From: Bifidobacterium moukalabense DSM 27321
Lineage (GTDB): Bacteria; Actinomycetota; Actinomycetes; Actinomycetales; Bifidobacteriaceae
DNA: 64,000 nucleotides
Direction: 5' to 3'
Assembly (NCBI RefSeq): GCF_000522505.1
Contig: NZ_AZMV01000007.1
Location: 434,001-498,000 of the forward strand
The notes below the pieces were generated by a model. The model worked only from the letters and a program-made list of their open reading frames with translations. It ran no database searches and was not told where the DNA came from. Of this stretch, positions 37,036 to 46,410 are shown piece by piece; position 1 is the first letter of the stretch; each line of letters opens with the position of its first letter. The position numbers were made by a program, and so were the translations under genes.

Positions 37036-38850
37036 ATGGCGGCACGTTCCAAGTCCGATGAAGCATTTGCAAACCGTCTCGCACAACATGACGAAGAGCT
37101 GGAAGAGCTGTTCACAAGCCTGTATGGCGACGCCGAAGCGTTGGAAAGCCTGCGGGAGCTCATGAACGAAGCCCATGCGGCCCGACCGGCCGATCTGAAG
37201 CGTCTTGACACCAAGCGCGTGGCCGATCCGGAATGGTACAAGCGCGGCAACATGTTCGGCATGACCATGTACACCGACCTGTTCGCCGGGAACCTTAAGA
37301 ATCTCGCCGAAAAGGTGCCGTATCTCAAGGAACAGAAGCTCACCTACCTGCATCTGATGCCGCTGCTGAAGATGCCGCACCCGCAGAACGACGGCGGCTA
37401 TGCGGTGGAGGATTTCGATTCGGTCGATCCGAGCCTGGGCACCAATGAGGATCTTGCGGCGCTCACCAAGAAGCTGCGGCGCGCCGGCATCAGCCTGTGC
37501 CTCGACTTCGTGATGAACCACACCGCCTCCAGCCATCGCTGGGCCAAGGCGGCACAGGCCGGCGATCCCGAATATCAGGACTACTACTACTGCTACGACG
37601 ACCGCACCGTTCCCGATCAGTATGACGCCGTCGTCCCGGAGGTCTTCCCGGCCACGGCACCCGGCAACTTCACATGGAACGAAGACATGCGCAAATGGGT
37701 GCTCACCTCGTTCTACCCGTTCCAGTGGGATCTGAACTACCGCAATCCGAAGGTGCTCATCGCCGTGATGAAAAGCGTGCTGGGACTCGCGAACCTCGGT
37801 GTCGAGGTGTTCCGCATCGACGCCGTGCCATATATCTGGAAGGAGCTCGGCACCAACTGCCGCAATCTGCCCCAGGTGCACACCATCGTACGCATGCTGC
37901 GCATCGTGCTCGAATGCGTCTGCCCGGCCGTGGTGCTCAAGGGCGAGGTGGTCATGGCCCCGAAGGAGCTTGCCGCCTATTTCGGAACCCCGGAGCATCC
38001 CGAATGCCACATGCTGTACAACGTGTCCATCATGGTGAACCTGTGGAGCGCGCTCGCCAGCGGCGACGTACGGCTGCTGAAGGACCAGCTCGACAAGCTC
38101 GACTCGCTGCCGGAGAACTGCTGGTTCGTGAACTACCTGCGCTGCCATGACGATGTCGGCTGGGGCCTCGATGAGCCGGAGGAGATTCGGCTCGGCATCG
38201 ATCCGTTGAAGCATAAGGAGTTCCTGTACCACTTCTATGAGGGTTCCGTGCCGGGCAGCTGGGCCATGGGCGAGCTGTACAACTACGACGAGGCCTCGAA
38301 GGACGCACGCAGCTGCGGCACCACGGCAAGTATGTGCGGTGTGGAACGTGCGCTGATTACGCACGACAAGCCGTTGCTGGACATTTCCATGAAGCGTGAC
38401 CTGATGATGCATTCGTCGATGGCGTTCCTGCGCGGCTTCCCGATGCTGAGCTGCGGCGACGAAATCGTGCAGCTCAACGGCTGGGAGTACAAGGAGGATC
38501 CGGACCGGGTGGAGGATTCCCGCAACCTGCACCGCAGTCCGTTCGACTGGGAGAACGCCGAGAAGCGCAAAACGGCCGGCACCCTGCAGAAGCGGATGTG
38601 GGATGGTCTGAAGGGCATTCGTGAGATGCGCGACGATCCGTGCTTCGGCCCGGACGCATGGGTCACCACGTGGGATGCGCACAACGATGCCGTGCTGGCG
38701 ATGGTGCGCCACGTGGAAGGCCGTACGGTGTTGGGGCTGTTCAACTTCTCGTCCTCACGCCAGACCGCTTGCCTCGATTCCGACGGCGACATCATGCTGC
38801 CCGCCGAGGTCGCCCTCGAGCCCTATGAGGTCCACGTCGCCGAAGCGTAG
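37036..38850 (+). CDS. GH13 amylosucrase-type glucosyltransferase/sucrose hydrolase
   Basis: Amylosucrase (GH13_4) splits sucrose and builds alpha-1,4-glucan from the glucose, or hydrolyses it. The 604-residue protein has the helical N-terminal domain of this group (residues 1-75), then the (β/α)8 barrel: DFVMNHTASSH, GVEVFRIDAVPYIWKELGTNCRNLPQ with nucleophile Asp262, LKGEVVM with acid/base Glu304, and NYLRCHDDVGW with transition-state stabiliser Asp372. The Asp262-Glu304 spacing equals that in Neisseria amylosucrase. The IWKxxGTxCxNLPQxH block is specific for this subfamily. AAGGAG precedes ATG 37036. Upstream LacI-like palindromes suggest sugar control. No sucrose transporter or LacI gene is adjacent. 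Sucrose phosphorylase is less likely because the motifs differ. Confidence 0.85.
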   Translation: MAARSKSDEAFANRLAQHDEELEELFTSLYGDAEALESLRELMNEAHAARPADLKRLDTKRVADPEWYKRGNMFGMTMYTDLFAGNLKNLAEKVPYLKEQKLTYLHLMPLLKMPHPQNDGGYAVEDFDSVDPSLGTNEDLAALTKKLRRAGISLCLDFVMNHTASSHRWAKAAQAGDPEYQDYYYCYDDRTVPDQYDAVVPEVFPATAPGNFTWNEDMRKWVLTSFYPFQWDLNYRNPKVLIAVMKSVLGLANLGVEVFRIDAVPYIWKELGTNCRNLPQVHTIVRMLRIVLECVCPAVVLKGEVVMAPKELAAYFGTPEHPECHMLYNVSIMVNLWSALASGDVRLLKDQLDKLDSLPENCWFVNYLRCHDDVGWGLDEPEEIRLGIDPLKHKEFLYHFYEGSVPGSWAMGELYNYDEASKDARSCGTTASMCGVERALITHDKPLLDISMKRDLMMHSSMAFLRGFPMLSCGDEIVQLNGWEYKEDPDRVEDSRNLHRSPFDWENAEKRKTAGTLQKRMWDGLKGIREMRDDPCFGPDAWVTTWDAHNDAVLAMVRHVEGRTVLGLFNFSSSRQTACLDSDGDIMLPAEVALEPYEVHVAEA

Positions 38851-38867
38851 GCTGGTCGCTGGCAGAC

Positions 38868-38896
38868 TTGCGATTGTTGGGGGGAGTGTGTATAAT
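38868..38896 (+). promoter_or_regulatory. Promoter of tRNA-Gly
   Basis: TTGCGA (38868-38873), a 17-base spacer and a perfect TATAAT (38891-38896) lie 45 bases before the tRNA. This is the best sigma-70-type promoter in the window. Confidence 0.85.
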
Positions 38897-38941
38897 GGCT
38901 CGAGTCGTTTCGTGTCGGCTCGGGCCGATGCAGGGCGGTGC

Positions 38942-39015
38942 GCGGATGTAGCTCAATGGTAGAGCCTCAGTCTTCCAAACTGATTACGCGGGTTCGATTC
39001 CCGTCATCCGCTCCA
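38942..39015 (+). tRNA. trnG: tRNA-Gly (anticodon TCC)
   Basis: The 74-base cloverleaf, with CCA encoded, has acceptor GCGGATG (38942-38948) pairing with CATCCGC (39005-39011), D-loop AATGGTAGAG, anticodon loop CTTCCAA with TCC at 38974-38976, and T-arm GGGTTCGATTCCC. It has its own promoter and terminator, so it is a single-gene unit. Confidence 0.97.
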
Positions 39016-39037
39016 TAACGGGCTCAAGAGAAGAAGC

Positions 39038-39064
39038 AAGGCGTGCTTAGCGGCACGCCTTTTT
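39038..39064 (+). terminator. Intrinsic terminator after tRNA-Gly
   Basis: A 9-bp perfect stem (39038-39046 with 39053-39061), a 6-base loop and a T-run to 39064. Confidence 0.88.
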
Positions 39065-39160
39065 GCATACCGGCCGTGCGGCGGCGCGGCGCGCCGGGTA
39101 TGCTGTAGCTGCCGCGAAGCGGCGCGATGATCGCAGGGACCTCTATCAATGGAGCGAAAC

Positions 39161-39835
39161 ATGGCACAGGCGGAAAGCAACAAGGCCACGGAAGTCGTTG
39201 ACGGTGTGGTCGAGACGGTCGACGTCTCCAAACATCCGACCGCATCCATCGAACAATCCGACTTGTCTTTGGCCGATATCGAGCGCCGTGAATCGCATAC
39301 GGGCCGTTGGGTGCTGTTCATCGTGCTGGTGTTGGCGGCCATGATCGCGCCCTATTGGTGGGGTCGCGCCATTGCGGTGAAGGATGCCACCTGGCTGGTC
39401 GCGCATCTGAGCTTTCTGAATCCCCGCGGCGTCGCGCTGATCTCGTGGACCGTCACCATCATGGCGATGGCGGGTCTGGGCCTCATGGTCGCTGACGCGA
39501 AGAAGTGGCTGTGGGGCACAATCTTCATCATCGGCCTGGCCGCCGAACAGTTCGTGGCGGGCCTGTGCCTGCTGAGCTTCAACTTCTGGAACGCCACCTA
39601 CGTGATGTACGGCAATGCCTCCGGGCTTGCGAACGCCGCCAACCTCGGCATCATCGCGGCCGGCTTCGGCGTGGCCGTCTACGCCGTGTTGTGGGTGGGT
39701 CTGCTGGTGTGCATCAAAAAGGAATCGAAGCTGAACGTGCTGACACGCAGCTGGGCCTCGTTCATCCTGTTCTTCGTGATCGAACTGGTCGCGCTTGGCG
39801 TGGTGCTGTTCGGTGGCCTGCTTACCGCGGTCTGA
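39161..39835 (+). CDS. Hypothetical membrane protein with about five helices
   Basis: I do not recognise this 224-residue protein. It has a hydrophilic N-terminus of about 45 residues (Glu, Ser and Thr rich), then five hydrophobic segments, among them WVLFIVLVLAAMIAPYWWG, a segment starting at ISWTVTIMAMAGLGLMV, one with IFIIGLAAEQFVAGLCL, one with IIAAGFGVAVYAVLWVGLL, and a C-terminal helix. No catalytic or binding motif is apparent. ATG 39161 has GGAGC 7 bases upstream and is preferred to 39149. It stands between tRNA-Gly and rpsO with no obvious partner. Confidence 0.7.
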   Translation: MAQAESNKATEVVDGVVETVDVSKHPTASIEQSDLSLADIERRESHTGRWVLFIVLVLAAMIAPYWWGRAIAVKDATWLVAHLSFLNPRGVALISWTVTIMAMAGLGLMVADAKKWLWGTIFIIGLAAEQFVAGLCLLSFNFWNATYVMYGNASGLANAANLGIIAAGFGVAVYAVLWVGLLVCIKKESKLNVLTRSWASFILFFVIELVALGVVLFGGLLTAV

Positions 39836-39992
39836 CATGCGTTCGACTGAGTCCCCTGCCGAGCTCGGCGGAATGGGACAATGATTTGGTCCGGGCTTCG
39901 TGTATGATTGCCCTTTGGCGTGTTTCGCCCGCGGATAGAGAGCGCGTCGGCATTGGGCCGGCAGCACCGCGCAGCAACATAAGGAGGAAGCC

Positions 39993-40262
39993 GTGGCACT
40001 TACGGCTGAGGAAAAGCAGGAAATCATCAAGACTTACGCTACCCACGAGGGTGACACCGGCTCCCCGGAGGTCCAGGTTGCCCTGCTGACCAAGCGTATC
40101 GCTGATCTGACCGAGCACCTCAAGGAGCACAAGCACGATCACCACTCTCGTCGTGGTCTGCTGCTGATGGTCGGTGACCGTCGTCGTATGCTTGACTATC
40201 TCAAGCGTGTTGACATCAATCGTTACCGCTCCCTGATCGAGCGTCTGGGTCTGCGCCGATAG
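39993..40262 (+). CDS. rpsO: 30S ribosomal protein S15
   Basis: S15 binds 16S rRNA helix 22 and organises the platform of the small subunit. The 89-residue protein is full length, with [19 protein letters not shown], the [21 protein letters not shown] block and the C-terminal [19 protein letters not shown] lies 6 bases upstream. TATGAT at 39903-39908 is a candidate -10. The pair rpsO-pnp is widespread; here a terminator separates the two, but read-through is possible. Confidence 0.97.
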   Translation: MALTAEEKQEIIKTYATHEGDTGSPEVQVALLTKRIADLTEHLKEHKHDHHSRRGLLLMVGDRRRMLDYLKRVDINRYRSLIERLGLRR

Positions 40263-40273
40263 TATAATTCTTC

Positions 40274-40306
40274 CGCCCGAGCGTCATACGGCGCCCGGGC
40301 GTTTTT
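40274..40306 (+). terminator. Intrinsic terminator after rpsO
   Basis: A 10-bp GC-rich stem with one mismatch (40274-40283 with 40292-40301) and a run of five T. Confidence 0.8.
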
Positions 40307-40368
40307 GCATGACAGCCGCGATGAGGAAAGACAGTATGAAGGCCCAACGGTTTGGGGCGTAAGAGGTC

Positions 40369-40408
40369 TAGAATCAAGGATTGAGGAAAGCGACGAAGGT
40401 ACCGTCGC
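40369..40408 (+). promoter_or_regulatory. Candidate -10 and leader hairpin of pnp
   Basis: TAGAAT (40369-40374, 5 of 6 matches) would start a leader of about 110 bases. A hairpin GCGACG (40390-40395)/CGTCGC (40403-40408) lies at the start of that leader. In E. coli a hairpin at this place controls pnp autoregulation; here that is only an analogy. Confidence 0.4.
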
Positions 40409-40493
40409 GTCACGCATGTTGAAATCGGTGGAAGTCCGCTGAAGAGGACAGCCGATAGTTGGTAAGTAAAAGCAAGGAAAAAGGAGGAACCCT

Positions 40494-43136
40494 ATGGAGG
40501 GTCCCGAAATCAAGGCTGTAGAAGCCGTTATCGATAATGGTTCATTCGGCAAGCGCACGCTGCGCTTCGAGACCGGTCGTCTCGCCCAGCAGGCGGATGG
40601 CGCCGTCGCCGCCTATCTTGATGATGATTCGATGATTCTGTCGACCACCACCGCCGGCTCCAGCCCGAAGGAGAACTACGACTTCTTCCCGCTGACCGTC
40701 GACGTGGAGGAGAAGATGTACGCCGCCGGCAAAATCCCGGGCTCGTTCTTCCGCCGTGAAGGACGCCCGAGCTCCGAGGCCATTCTCGCCTGCCGTATCA
40801 TCGACCGCCCGCTGCGCCCACTGTTCCCGCACACCCTGCGCAACGAAGTGCAGGTCGTCGAGACCGTGCTCGCCGTCAACCCGGATGACGCCTATGACGT
40901 CATCGCGCTGAACGCCGCCTCCGCCTCCACCATGATTTCCGGTCTGCCGTTCGAGGGCCCGGTCTCCGGCGTGCGTCTGGCCCTGATCGATGGCCAGTGG
41001 GTCGCATTCCCGCGTTGGGGCGAGCGTGAGCGTGCCGTGTTCGAGATCGTGGTCGCCGGCCGCGTCGTCGAAAACGGCGACGTCGCCATCGCCATGATCG
41101 AAGCCGGTGCCGGCAAGAACGCCTGGCACCTCATCTACGACGAGGGCCAGACCAAGCCGGATGAGGAGGTCGTCGCCGGTGGTCTTGAGGCCGCCAAGCC
41201 GTTCATCAAGGTGATCTGCGAGGCCCAGGCCGAACTCAAGCAGATCGCTGCGAAGGAGACCAAGGAATTCCAGCTCTTCCCGGAGTACACCGAGGATCTG
41301 TACAACCGTATCGACGAAATCGCGCACGCCGACCTCGACGAGGCTCTGTCCATCGCCGAAAAGCTGCCGCGTCAGGACCGCATCCACGAAATCAAGGAAG
41401 GTGTCAGAGCCACCCTCGCGGGAGAGTTCACCGACATGGACGATGCCGAGAAGGATAAGGAAATCGGCAACGCCTTCAAGGAGCTGCAGCGCCAGATTGT
41501 GCGTCGCCGCATCCTGACCCAGGACTATCGCATCGACGGCCGTGGCCTGCGCGACATCCGCACCCTGTCCGCCGAAGTGGACATCGTGCCGCGTGTGCAC
41601 GGTTCCGCCCTGTTCCAGCGTGGCGAAACCCAGATTCTGGGTGTCTCCACACTGAACATGCTCAAGATGGAGCAGCAGATCGACGCGCTGTCCGGACCGC
41701 AGTCCAAGCGTTACATGCATAACTACGAGATGCCGCCGTACTCCACCGGTGAGACCGGCCGCGTCGGCTCCCCGAAGCGCCGCGAGATCGGTCACGGCGC
41801 CCTCGCCGAGAAGGCCCTCGTGCCGGTGCTGCCGAGCCGCGAGGAGTTCCCGTACGCCATCCGTCAGGTCTCCGAGGCCATCGGCTCCAACGGTTCCACC
41901 TCCATGGGCTCCGTGTGCGCCTCCACGCTGTCCCTGCTCGCCGCGGGCGTTCCGCTGAAGGCCCCGGTTGCCGGCATCGCCATGGGCCTGGTGTCCGGTG
42001 ACGTCGACGGCCAGCACATCTTCAAGACCCTGACCGACATCCTCGGTGCCGAAGACGCCTTCGGCGACATGGACTTCAAGGTCGCCGGCACCTCCGAATT
42101 CATCACCGCCCTGCAGCTCGACACCAAGCTCGACGGCATTCCTGCCGATATCCTGGCCTCCGCCCTGCAGCAGGCCAAGGAAGCCCGCACCACCATTCTC
42201 GAGGTCATCAACGAGTGCATCGACGGCCCGGCCGAGATGAGCCCGTTCGCGCCGCGCATCATCACCACCACCGTTCCGGTCGACAAGATCGGCGAGGTCA
42301 TCGGCCCGAAGGGCAAGATGATCAACCAGATCCAGGAAGAGACCGGTGCCGAGATCGCCATCGAAGATGACGGTACCGTGTTCATCTCCTCCGAAGGTGG
42401 CGAGGGCGCCGAGAAGGCCAAGGAGATTATCGACTCCATCGCCAACCCGCATGTGCCGGAAGCCGGCGAGACCTACAACGGCAAGGTTGTGAAGACCACC
42501 TCCTTCGGTGCCTTCGTGAACCTGACCCCGGGCACCGACGGCCTGCTGCATATCTCCCAGATCCGCAATCTGGCCAACGGCGAGCGCATCGACGCCGTTG
42601 AAGACGTGCTCAAGGAAGGCGACACCGTTGAGGTGATCGTGCAGGGCGTTGACGATCGTGGCAAGATCAGCCTCGCCGTCCCGGGCTTCGAGGATCAGGA
42701 ATCCTCCGCCCCGCGCCGTGAGCGCGGTGACCGTTCCGACCGCGATGACCGTCGTGGTGGCCGTGGCCGCCGTGACGACCGTCGTTCCGATCGTGATGAT
42801 CGTGATTATGATGATCGTCCGCGTCGCCGTCGTTCCGATCGTGATGATCGTGATTATGATGATCGTCCGCGTCGCCGTCGTGAGCGTGACTATGACGATC
42901 GTGATGATCGTGATTATGATGATCGTCCGCGTCGCCGTCGTTCCGATCGTGATGACCGTGACTACGACCGCGATGATCGCCGTTCCGACCGTCGTGGTGG
43001 CCGTGGCCGCCGTGACGACCGCAACCCGCGCTACGTGGCCGACGAGAACTACGACGAGTACCGCGCCGATCGCGAAGAGCGTTCCGAACGTCCGCGTCGC
43101 CGCGTGCGCCGTGACTTCGATCCGTTCGAGGACTGA
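40494..43136 (+). CDS. pnp: Polyribonucleotide nucleotidyltransferase (PNPase / GPSI)
   Basis: PNPase degrades RNA 3' to 5' with phosphate. The 880-residue protein has two RNase PH-like domains (first with [20 protein letters not shown], second with [19 protein letters not shown]), a linker helical domain, a KH domain ([18 protein letters not shown]) and an S1 domain ([18 protein letters not shown]). The C-terminal 135 residues form an Arg/Asp-rich tail with a 16-residue repeat beginning [11 protein letters not shown], much longer than in E. coli PNPase. Long tails occur in actinobacterial GPSI. AGGAGG precedes ATG 40494. A terminator follows. Function may couple to RNase E, also encoded in this window. 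Confidence 0.95.
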   Translation: MEGPEIKAVEAVIDNGSFGKRTLRFETGRLAQQADGAVAAYLDDDSMILSTTTAGSSPKENYDFFPLTVDVEEKMYAAGKIPGSFFRREGRPSSEAILACRIIDRPLRPLFPHTLRNEVQVVETVLAVNPDDAYDVIALNAASASTMISGLPFEGPVSGVRLALIDGQWVAFPRWGERERAVFEIVVAGRVVENGDVAIAMIEAGAGKNAWHLIYDEGQTKPDEEVVAGGLEAAKPFIKVICEAQAELKQIAAKETKEFQLFPEYTEDLYNRIDEIAHADLDEALSIAEKLPRQDRIHEIKEGVRATLAGEFTDMDDAEKDKEIGNAFKELQRQIVRRRILTQDYRIDGRGLRDIRTLSAEVDIVPRVHGSALFQRGETQILGVSTLNMLKMEQQIDALSGPQSKRYMHNYEMPPYSTGETGRVGSPKRREIGHGALAEKALVPVLPSREEFPYAIRQVSEAIGSNGSTSMGSVCASTLSLLAAGVPLKAPVAGIAMGLVSGDVDGQHIFKTLTDILGAEDAFGDMDFKVAGTSEFITALQLDTKLDGIPADILASALQQAKEARTTILEVINECIDGPAEMSPFAPRIITTTVPVDKIGEVIGPKGKMINQIQEETGAEIAIEDDGTVFISSEGGEGAEKAKEIIDSIANPHVPEAGETYNGKVVKTTSFGAFVNLTPGTDGLLHISQIRNLANGERIDAVEDVLKEGDTVEVIVQGVDDRGKISLAVPGFEDQESSAPRRERGDRSDRDDRRGGRGRRDDRRSDRDDRDYDDRPRRRRSDRDDRDYDDRPRRRRERDYDDRDDRDYDDRPRRRRSDRDDRDYDRDDRRSDRRGGRGRRDDRNPRYVADENYDEYRADREERSERPRRRVRRDFDPFED
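42783..42986 (+). repeat. Tandem 48-bp repeats in the 3' end of pnp
   Basis: The 48-bp unit (16 codons, in frame) is present as identical copies at 42783-42830 and 42831-42878, an 18-bp insert encoding RERDYD, a 42-bp partial copy (42897-42938) and a diverged copy (42939-42986). The exact copies point to recent expansion by slippage or recombination. Confidence 0.85.
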
Positions 43137-43160
43137 TATCGTAGACGTCTAGTCGAAGCA

Positions 43161-43208
43161 AACGCGTGGAGGGCCATCCGGTTCGGGGTGGCCCTCCACG
43201 CGTTTTTC
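43161..43208 (+). terminator. Intrinsic terminator after pnp
   Basis: A 15-bp perfect stem (43162-43176 with 43189-43203) with a T-run 43203-43207. Confidence 0.92.
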
Positions 43209-43255
43209 GTTGCCGATTGCCACAATGTCCGACGCCCATCGGAAGAGGGTGCCAT

Positions 43256-43285
43256 TTGAGGCGAAATAGGACAAGATAGTACAAT
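43256..43285 (+). promoter_or_regulatory. Promoter of lemA
   Basis: TTGAGG (43256-43261), 18 bases, TACAAT (43280-43285), followed by a 58-base leader to ATG 43344. Confidence 0.6.
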
Positions 43286-43343
43286 GTGTAGGGTCCATGC
43301 GAAGATGGTCGAGGAAATAATAAGTTAAAAGTAAGGATTGACG

Positions 43344-43907
43344 ATGAATGTTGGCATTATTATTGCGATCGTCGTAATTGTTCTTATTGCGCTGTGGGCT
43401 ATTTCCGCCTACAACGGCTTGGTCACCTTGCGTAATCGCGTCAGGAACGGCTGGGCGCAGATCGACGTGCAACTGAAGCAACGTGCCGATCTCATCCCGA
43501 ATCTCGTCGAGACCGTCAAAGGCTATGCCTCCCATGAATCCGAGGTGTTCACCCAGGTGACACAGGCCCGCGCGGGCGTGATGCAGGCGGCTCAGTCCGG
43601 CGACGTGGCACAGCGGATCCAGGCCGAAAACCAGCTCAGCCGTGCGTTGGTCAATCTGCAGGCCACCGCCGAGGCGTATCCGCAGCTGCAGGCCAATCAG
43701 AACTTCATGGATCTGCAGTCCCAGCTCAAGTCCCTCGAAGAGAAGATCGCCTACGCACGCCAGTTCTACAACGATGTGGTACAGAAGTACAACACCCGGA
43801 TCGAAGTCGTGCCGACGAATATCATCGCAGGTCTGTTCCACTTCGAGCAGGCAACGTACTTCCAGGTCGACGAAGCCGATCGCCAGGTTCCCCAGGTCAA
43901 GTTCTGA
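43344..43907 (+). CDS. lemA: LemA family protein
   Basis: The 187-residue protein has an N-terminal membrane anchor (IIIAIVVIVLIALWAIS) followed by the LemA signature YNGLVTLRNRVRNGWAQIDV and LKQRADLIPNLVETVKGYASHE, then a long helical region (ENQLSRALVNLQATAEAYPQ) and the C-terminal AGLFHFEQATYFQ. The molecular role of LemA is not established; it is often paired with a TPM- or DUF2207-type membrane protein, as here. ATG 43344 has AAGGA 8 bases upstream. Its own promoter and a terminator after the gene suggest that the downstream gene depends on partial read-through. Confidence 0.9.
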   Translation: MNVGIIIAIVVIVLIALWAISAYNGLVTLRNRVRNGWAQIDVQLKQRADLIPNLVETVKGYASHESEVFTQVTQARAGVMQAAQSGDVAQRIQAENQLSRALVNLQATAEAYPQLQANQNFMDLQSQLKSLEEKIAYARQFYNDVVQKYNTRIEVVPTNIIAGLFHFEQATYFQVDEADRQVPQVKF

Positions 43908-43919
43908 CCGATGCCCCTG

Positions 43920-43950
43920 AGCCTCATCCGCAGCATGGATGAGGCTTTTG
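43920..43950 (+). terminator. Intrinsic terminator between lemA and DUF2207 gene
   Basis: A 10-bp perfect stem AGCCTCATCC (43920-43929) with GGATGAGGCT (43937-43946) and a T-run. It may attenuate expression of the following gene. Confidence 0.8.
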
Positions 43951-43993
43951 CGTCCGCCCCGCCCTTCGGGGCTTCACACGGAAAGGAACGCCG

Positions 43994-46282
43994 ATGAAGT
44001 TCAAACAGGTGCTTACCGGCGCCATCACCGCCATAATCATCAGCGTGATGGTGGTGGGTGGCATCATCGTGGTTGCCGAGGCCAACGGCGACGAACCCGA
44101 CATGAGCTACAAAACACTCGATCTGGACGCGCAGATCACGGCCGATGGCGATCTGAAGGTCACGCAGCATATCGACGTGACGCTTCGTGATCGCGGCGAT
44201 GACGACCATGAGCGTCCGTGGAAGCAGCTGTATCAGCAGTACGATCTTTCCGAGGATGCATTCACCAACATCACCGACATCAGCGTGTCCGATCCGTTCA
44301 CTGGCAAGGAATACCCGCAGGGAAGCATCGCCACCCCAAGCGACTATTCCAATCAGGAATGGAACGAACAGCATGCCGGTCAGTGGTACATCGCCGACGT
44401 GACACAGGGCGATTCCAATCTGCAGCCCTATGACCCGCAGACCCAGGGATTTTCGGCGAAGCACTCCGACGGCGATGGCGAATCGACCACGGCCCGTGCC
44501 GAAAAGGAGCTGAAATCCGACGCCTCCGCCGGTTCGGCACAGCACCGCACCGTGGAAATCGGCTGGAACATTCCCGCGGTCTCGTCAGCCAGCGGCCTGA
44601 AGTTCGACATCAGCATGACATTCAAGAATGCGGTCACGAAATACAATGACGTCACCGTCATGCAGTGGGAACCGTTCGGCAAGAAGAACCAGATTCCGAT
44701 CGGCAAAGTGACCTGCACGCTGACCTTCCCCGACGGCGCCACCCGCAAGAACACGTGGGGCTGGCTGCACGTCACACGTGCGAACTCGACCGACCGCGGC
44801 AAGAACGGCTCGCTCGTGCTCTCCGCCGACGACATACGGGCAGGCGACTATCTCGACATCGTGGCCATGTTCGATTCCACATTGGCCGGCAATGTGGCGC
44901 GCACGTCGGACAAGGACGCCAAGAGCACGTTCATGAAGATCGAAACGCAGGATGAGACGAAATGGCGTGACGAACGACGTCATTCCGCCAGATTGCGCGT
45001 ATTGGTCTGGGTGGGCGCAGGCGTGATCGGCATCGTATTGTGCGTATTGGGCATGATCGGCGCCGTTCGCAGCATCAAGGCGTCGCAATACCACGGCGGC
45101 ATCGAGTATTGGCGTGACCCGCCGGACATGTCTCCGGCCAGCGCGGCCAAAATGATGGGGATATTGGCCGGACCGTCCGGAGTCGGCAGGAAGGGCGCGA
45201 GCGTCCGTAACCGCCAGATGAGCTCGACCGTCATGTCGTTGGCTTCCAAGGGGGCAATCGCCATCTACCCCGGACCTGCCGAACTATATGCCGGCTATGA
45301 CATGTCCAGTACCGGCGCATCGACGTTGGCGGCGATGATCGCCTCGAACGGCAAGGAATCGGAGCTGCGCAAGTCCAGCACCTTGGTGATTCTGCCGGTG
45401 GTCTACGGCGACATCGGGTCATTGAATCTCAGCCAATCCGAGCGGGCCGCGCTTGATATCCTGGTCAAGGCCTCGGAGCTAATCGGCAGCAGGGTCTACG
45501 ACCTCAAAGCCATGAAGAGCGCGTTGGGGGATTACAGCAAGGCCTACACACTGCAGAATGCCTTCGATACCGCTTGTGACAACGAATTCGGCAGGCTCGG
45601 CGCCACGCAGAGCACCGGCTTTGGCGCACGTGTATGCGGTGTGCTTGGTATTCTGCTCAGCATTGTCATGGAGTTCCGATTCATCAGTTCGGGAAGCGAG
45701 CTGGCATTGGTGTTTGTGGAATGCCTACCGATCATGCTGATGTCGATATTCATTCTGAACATCACGCGGGGCACCGCCATCACCGAAGTGGGGCAGCGGT
45801 ATGCCGGCCAGGTGCAGGGTCTGAAGAACTATCTTGAGGATTTCAGCGATTTCACCGACCGTAGCGTGCTCGACCTGACCCTATGGGGCCGTTACATGGT
45901 GTATGCGACGGCGTTCGGCATTTCCGAGAAGGCCGCCGCACAACTGGCCAGGGCCTATCCCGAAGTGACCGATCCGGAATGGCTGGACCAGAATGCCGCG
46001 TCCTCGTACCTGTACTGGCCATGCCGTTCGTATTCGCTCACGTCGGGATCCGCTTTCGCCTCGGCGGCCGGCGGATCGTTCGATGCGTCGGCGTTCAGCG
46101 CGAATTATGGCGATTTCGGAGCACAGCTGAGTTCCAGCTTCTCCGACATTCGCACCACCATGGCCGCAACCGCGCCATCGTCGTCCAGCGGTGGCTCCGG
46201 CGGCAGCTTCTCCGGCGGTTCCGGTGGCGGCTTCGGCGGTTCGTCCGGTGGCGGCGGTGGCGGTTCGTTCGGCGGACGCTGA
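43994..46282 (+). CDS. DUF2207 domain-containing membrane protein
   Basis: The 762-residue protein has an N-terminal signal-anchor (VLTGAITAIIISVMVVGGIIVV), a large extracytoplasmic domain beginning YKTLDLDAQITADGDLKVTQ (DUF2207), a membrane segment near residue 340 (VLVWVGAGVIGIVLCVLGMIG), two more in the C-terminal half and a Gly/Ser-rich tail ending GGGGGGSFGGR, which is typical of DUF2207 proteins. Function unknown. It follows lemA, a pairing seen in many Gram-positive genomes that suggests a shared envelope role. AAAGGAA lies upstream of the start. Confidence 0.88.
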   Translation: MKFKQVLTGAITAIIISVMVVGGIIVVAEANGDEPDMSYKTLDLDAQITADGDLKVTQHIDVTLRDRGDDDHERPWKQLYQQYDLSEDAFTNITDISVSDPFTGKEYPQGSIATPSDYSNQEWNEQHAGQWYIADVTQGDSNLQPYDPQTQGFSAKHSDGDGESTTARAEKELKSDASAGSAQHRTVEIGWNIPAVSSASGLKFDISMTFKNAVTKYNDVTVMQWEPFGKKNQIPIGKVTCTLTFPDGATRKNTWGWLHVTRANSTDRGKNGSLVLSADDIRAGDYLDIVAMFDSTLAGNVARTSDKDAKSTFMKIETQDETKWRDERRHSARLRVLVWVGAGVIGIVLCVLGMIGAVRSIKASQYHGGIEYWRDPPDMSPASAAKMMGILAGPSGVGRKGASVRNRQMSSTVMSLASKGAIAIYPGPAELYAGYDMSSTGASTLAAMIASNGKESELRKSSTLVILPVVYGDIGSLNLSQSERAALDILVKASELIGSRVYDLKAMKSALGDYSKAYTLQNAFDTACDNEFGRLGATQSTGFGARVCGVLGILLSIVMEFRFISSGSELALVFVECLPIMLMSIFILNITRGTAITEVGQRYAGQVQGLKNYLEDFSDFTDRSVLDLTLWGRYMVYATAFGISEKAAAQLARAYPEVTDPEWLDQNAASSYLYWPCRSYSLTSGSAFASAAGGSFDASAFSANYGDFGAQLSSSFSDIRTTMAATAPSSSSGGSGGSFSGGSGGGFGGSSGGGGGGSFGGR

Positions 46283-46410
46283 CCGGCCATCCCGGCCGCA
46301 TGGGAAAGCCTGCCTTTCGCCTAGGGCGATTGGTAGGCTTTGCTGTTGGAAGGCAAGGATTTCCGTAGGGATCCCGTGCTGTAAGACAAGGCTTCTTTGA
46401 AGGAGAAGAC

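Noticed and set aside
42783..42986. CRISPR-like repeated pattern
   Set aside because: Repeats are in-frame coding repeats of PNPase without unique spacers.
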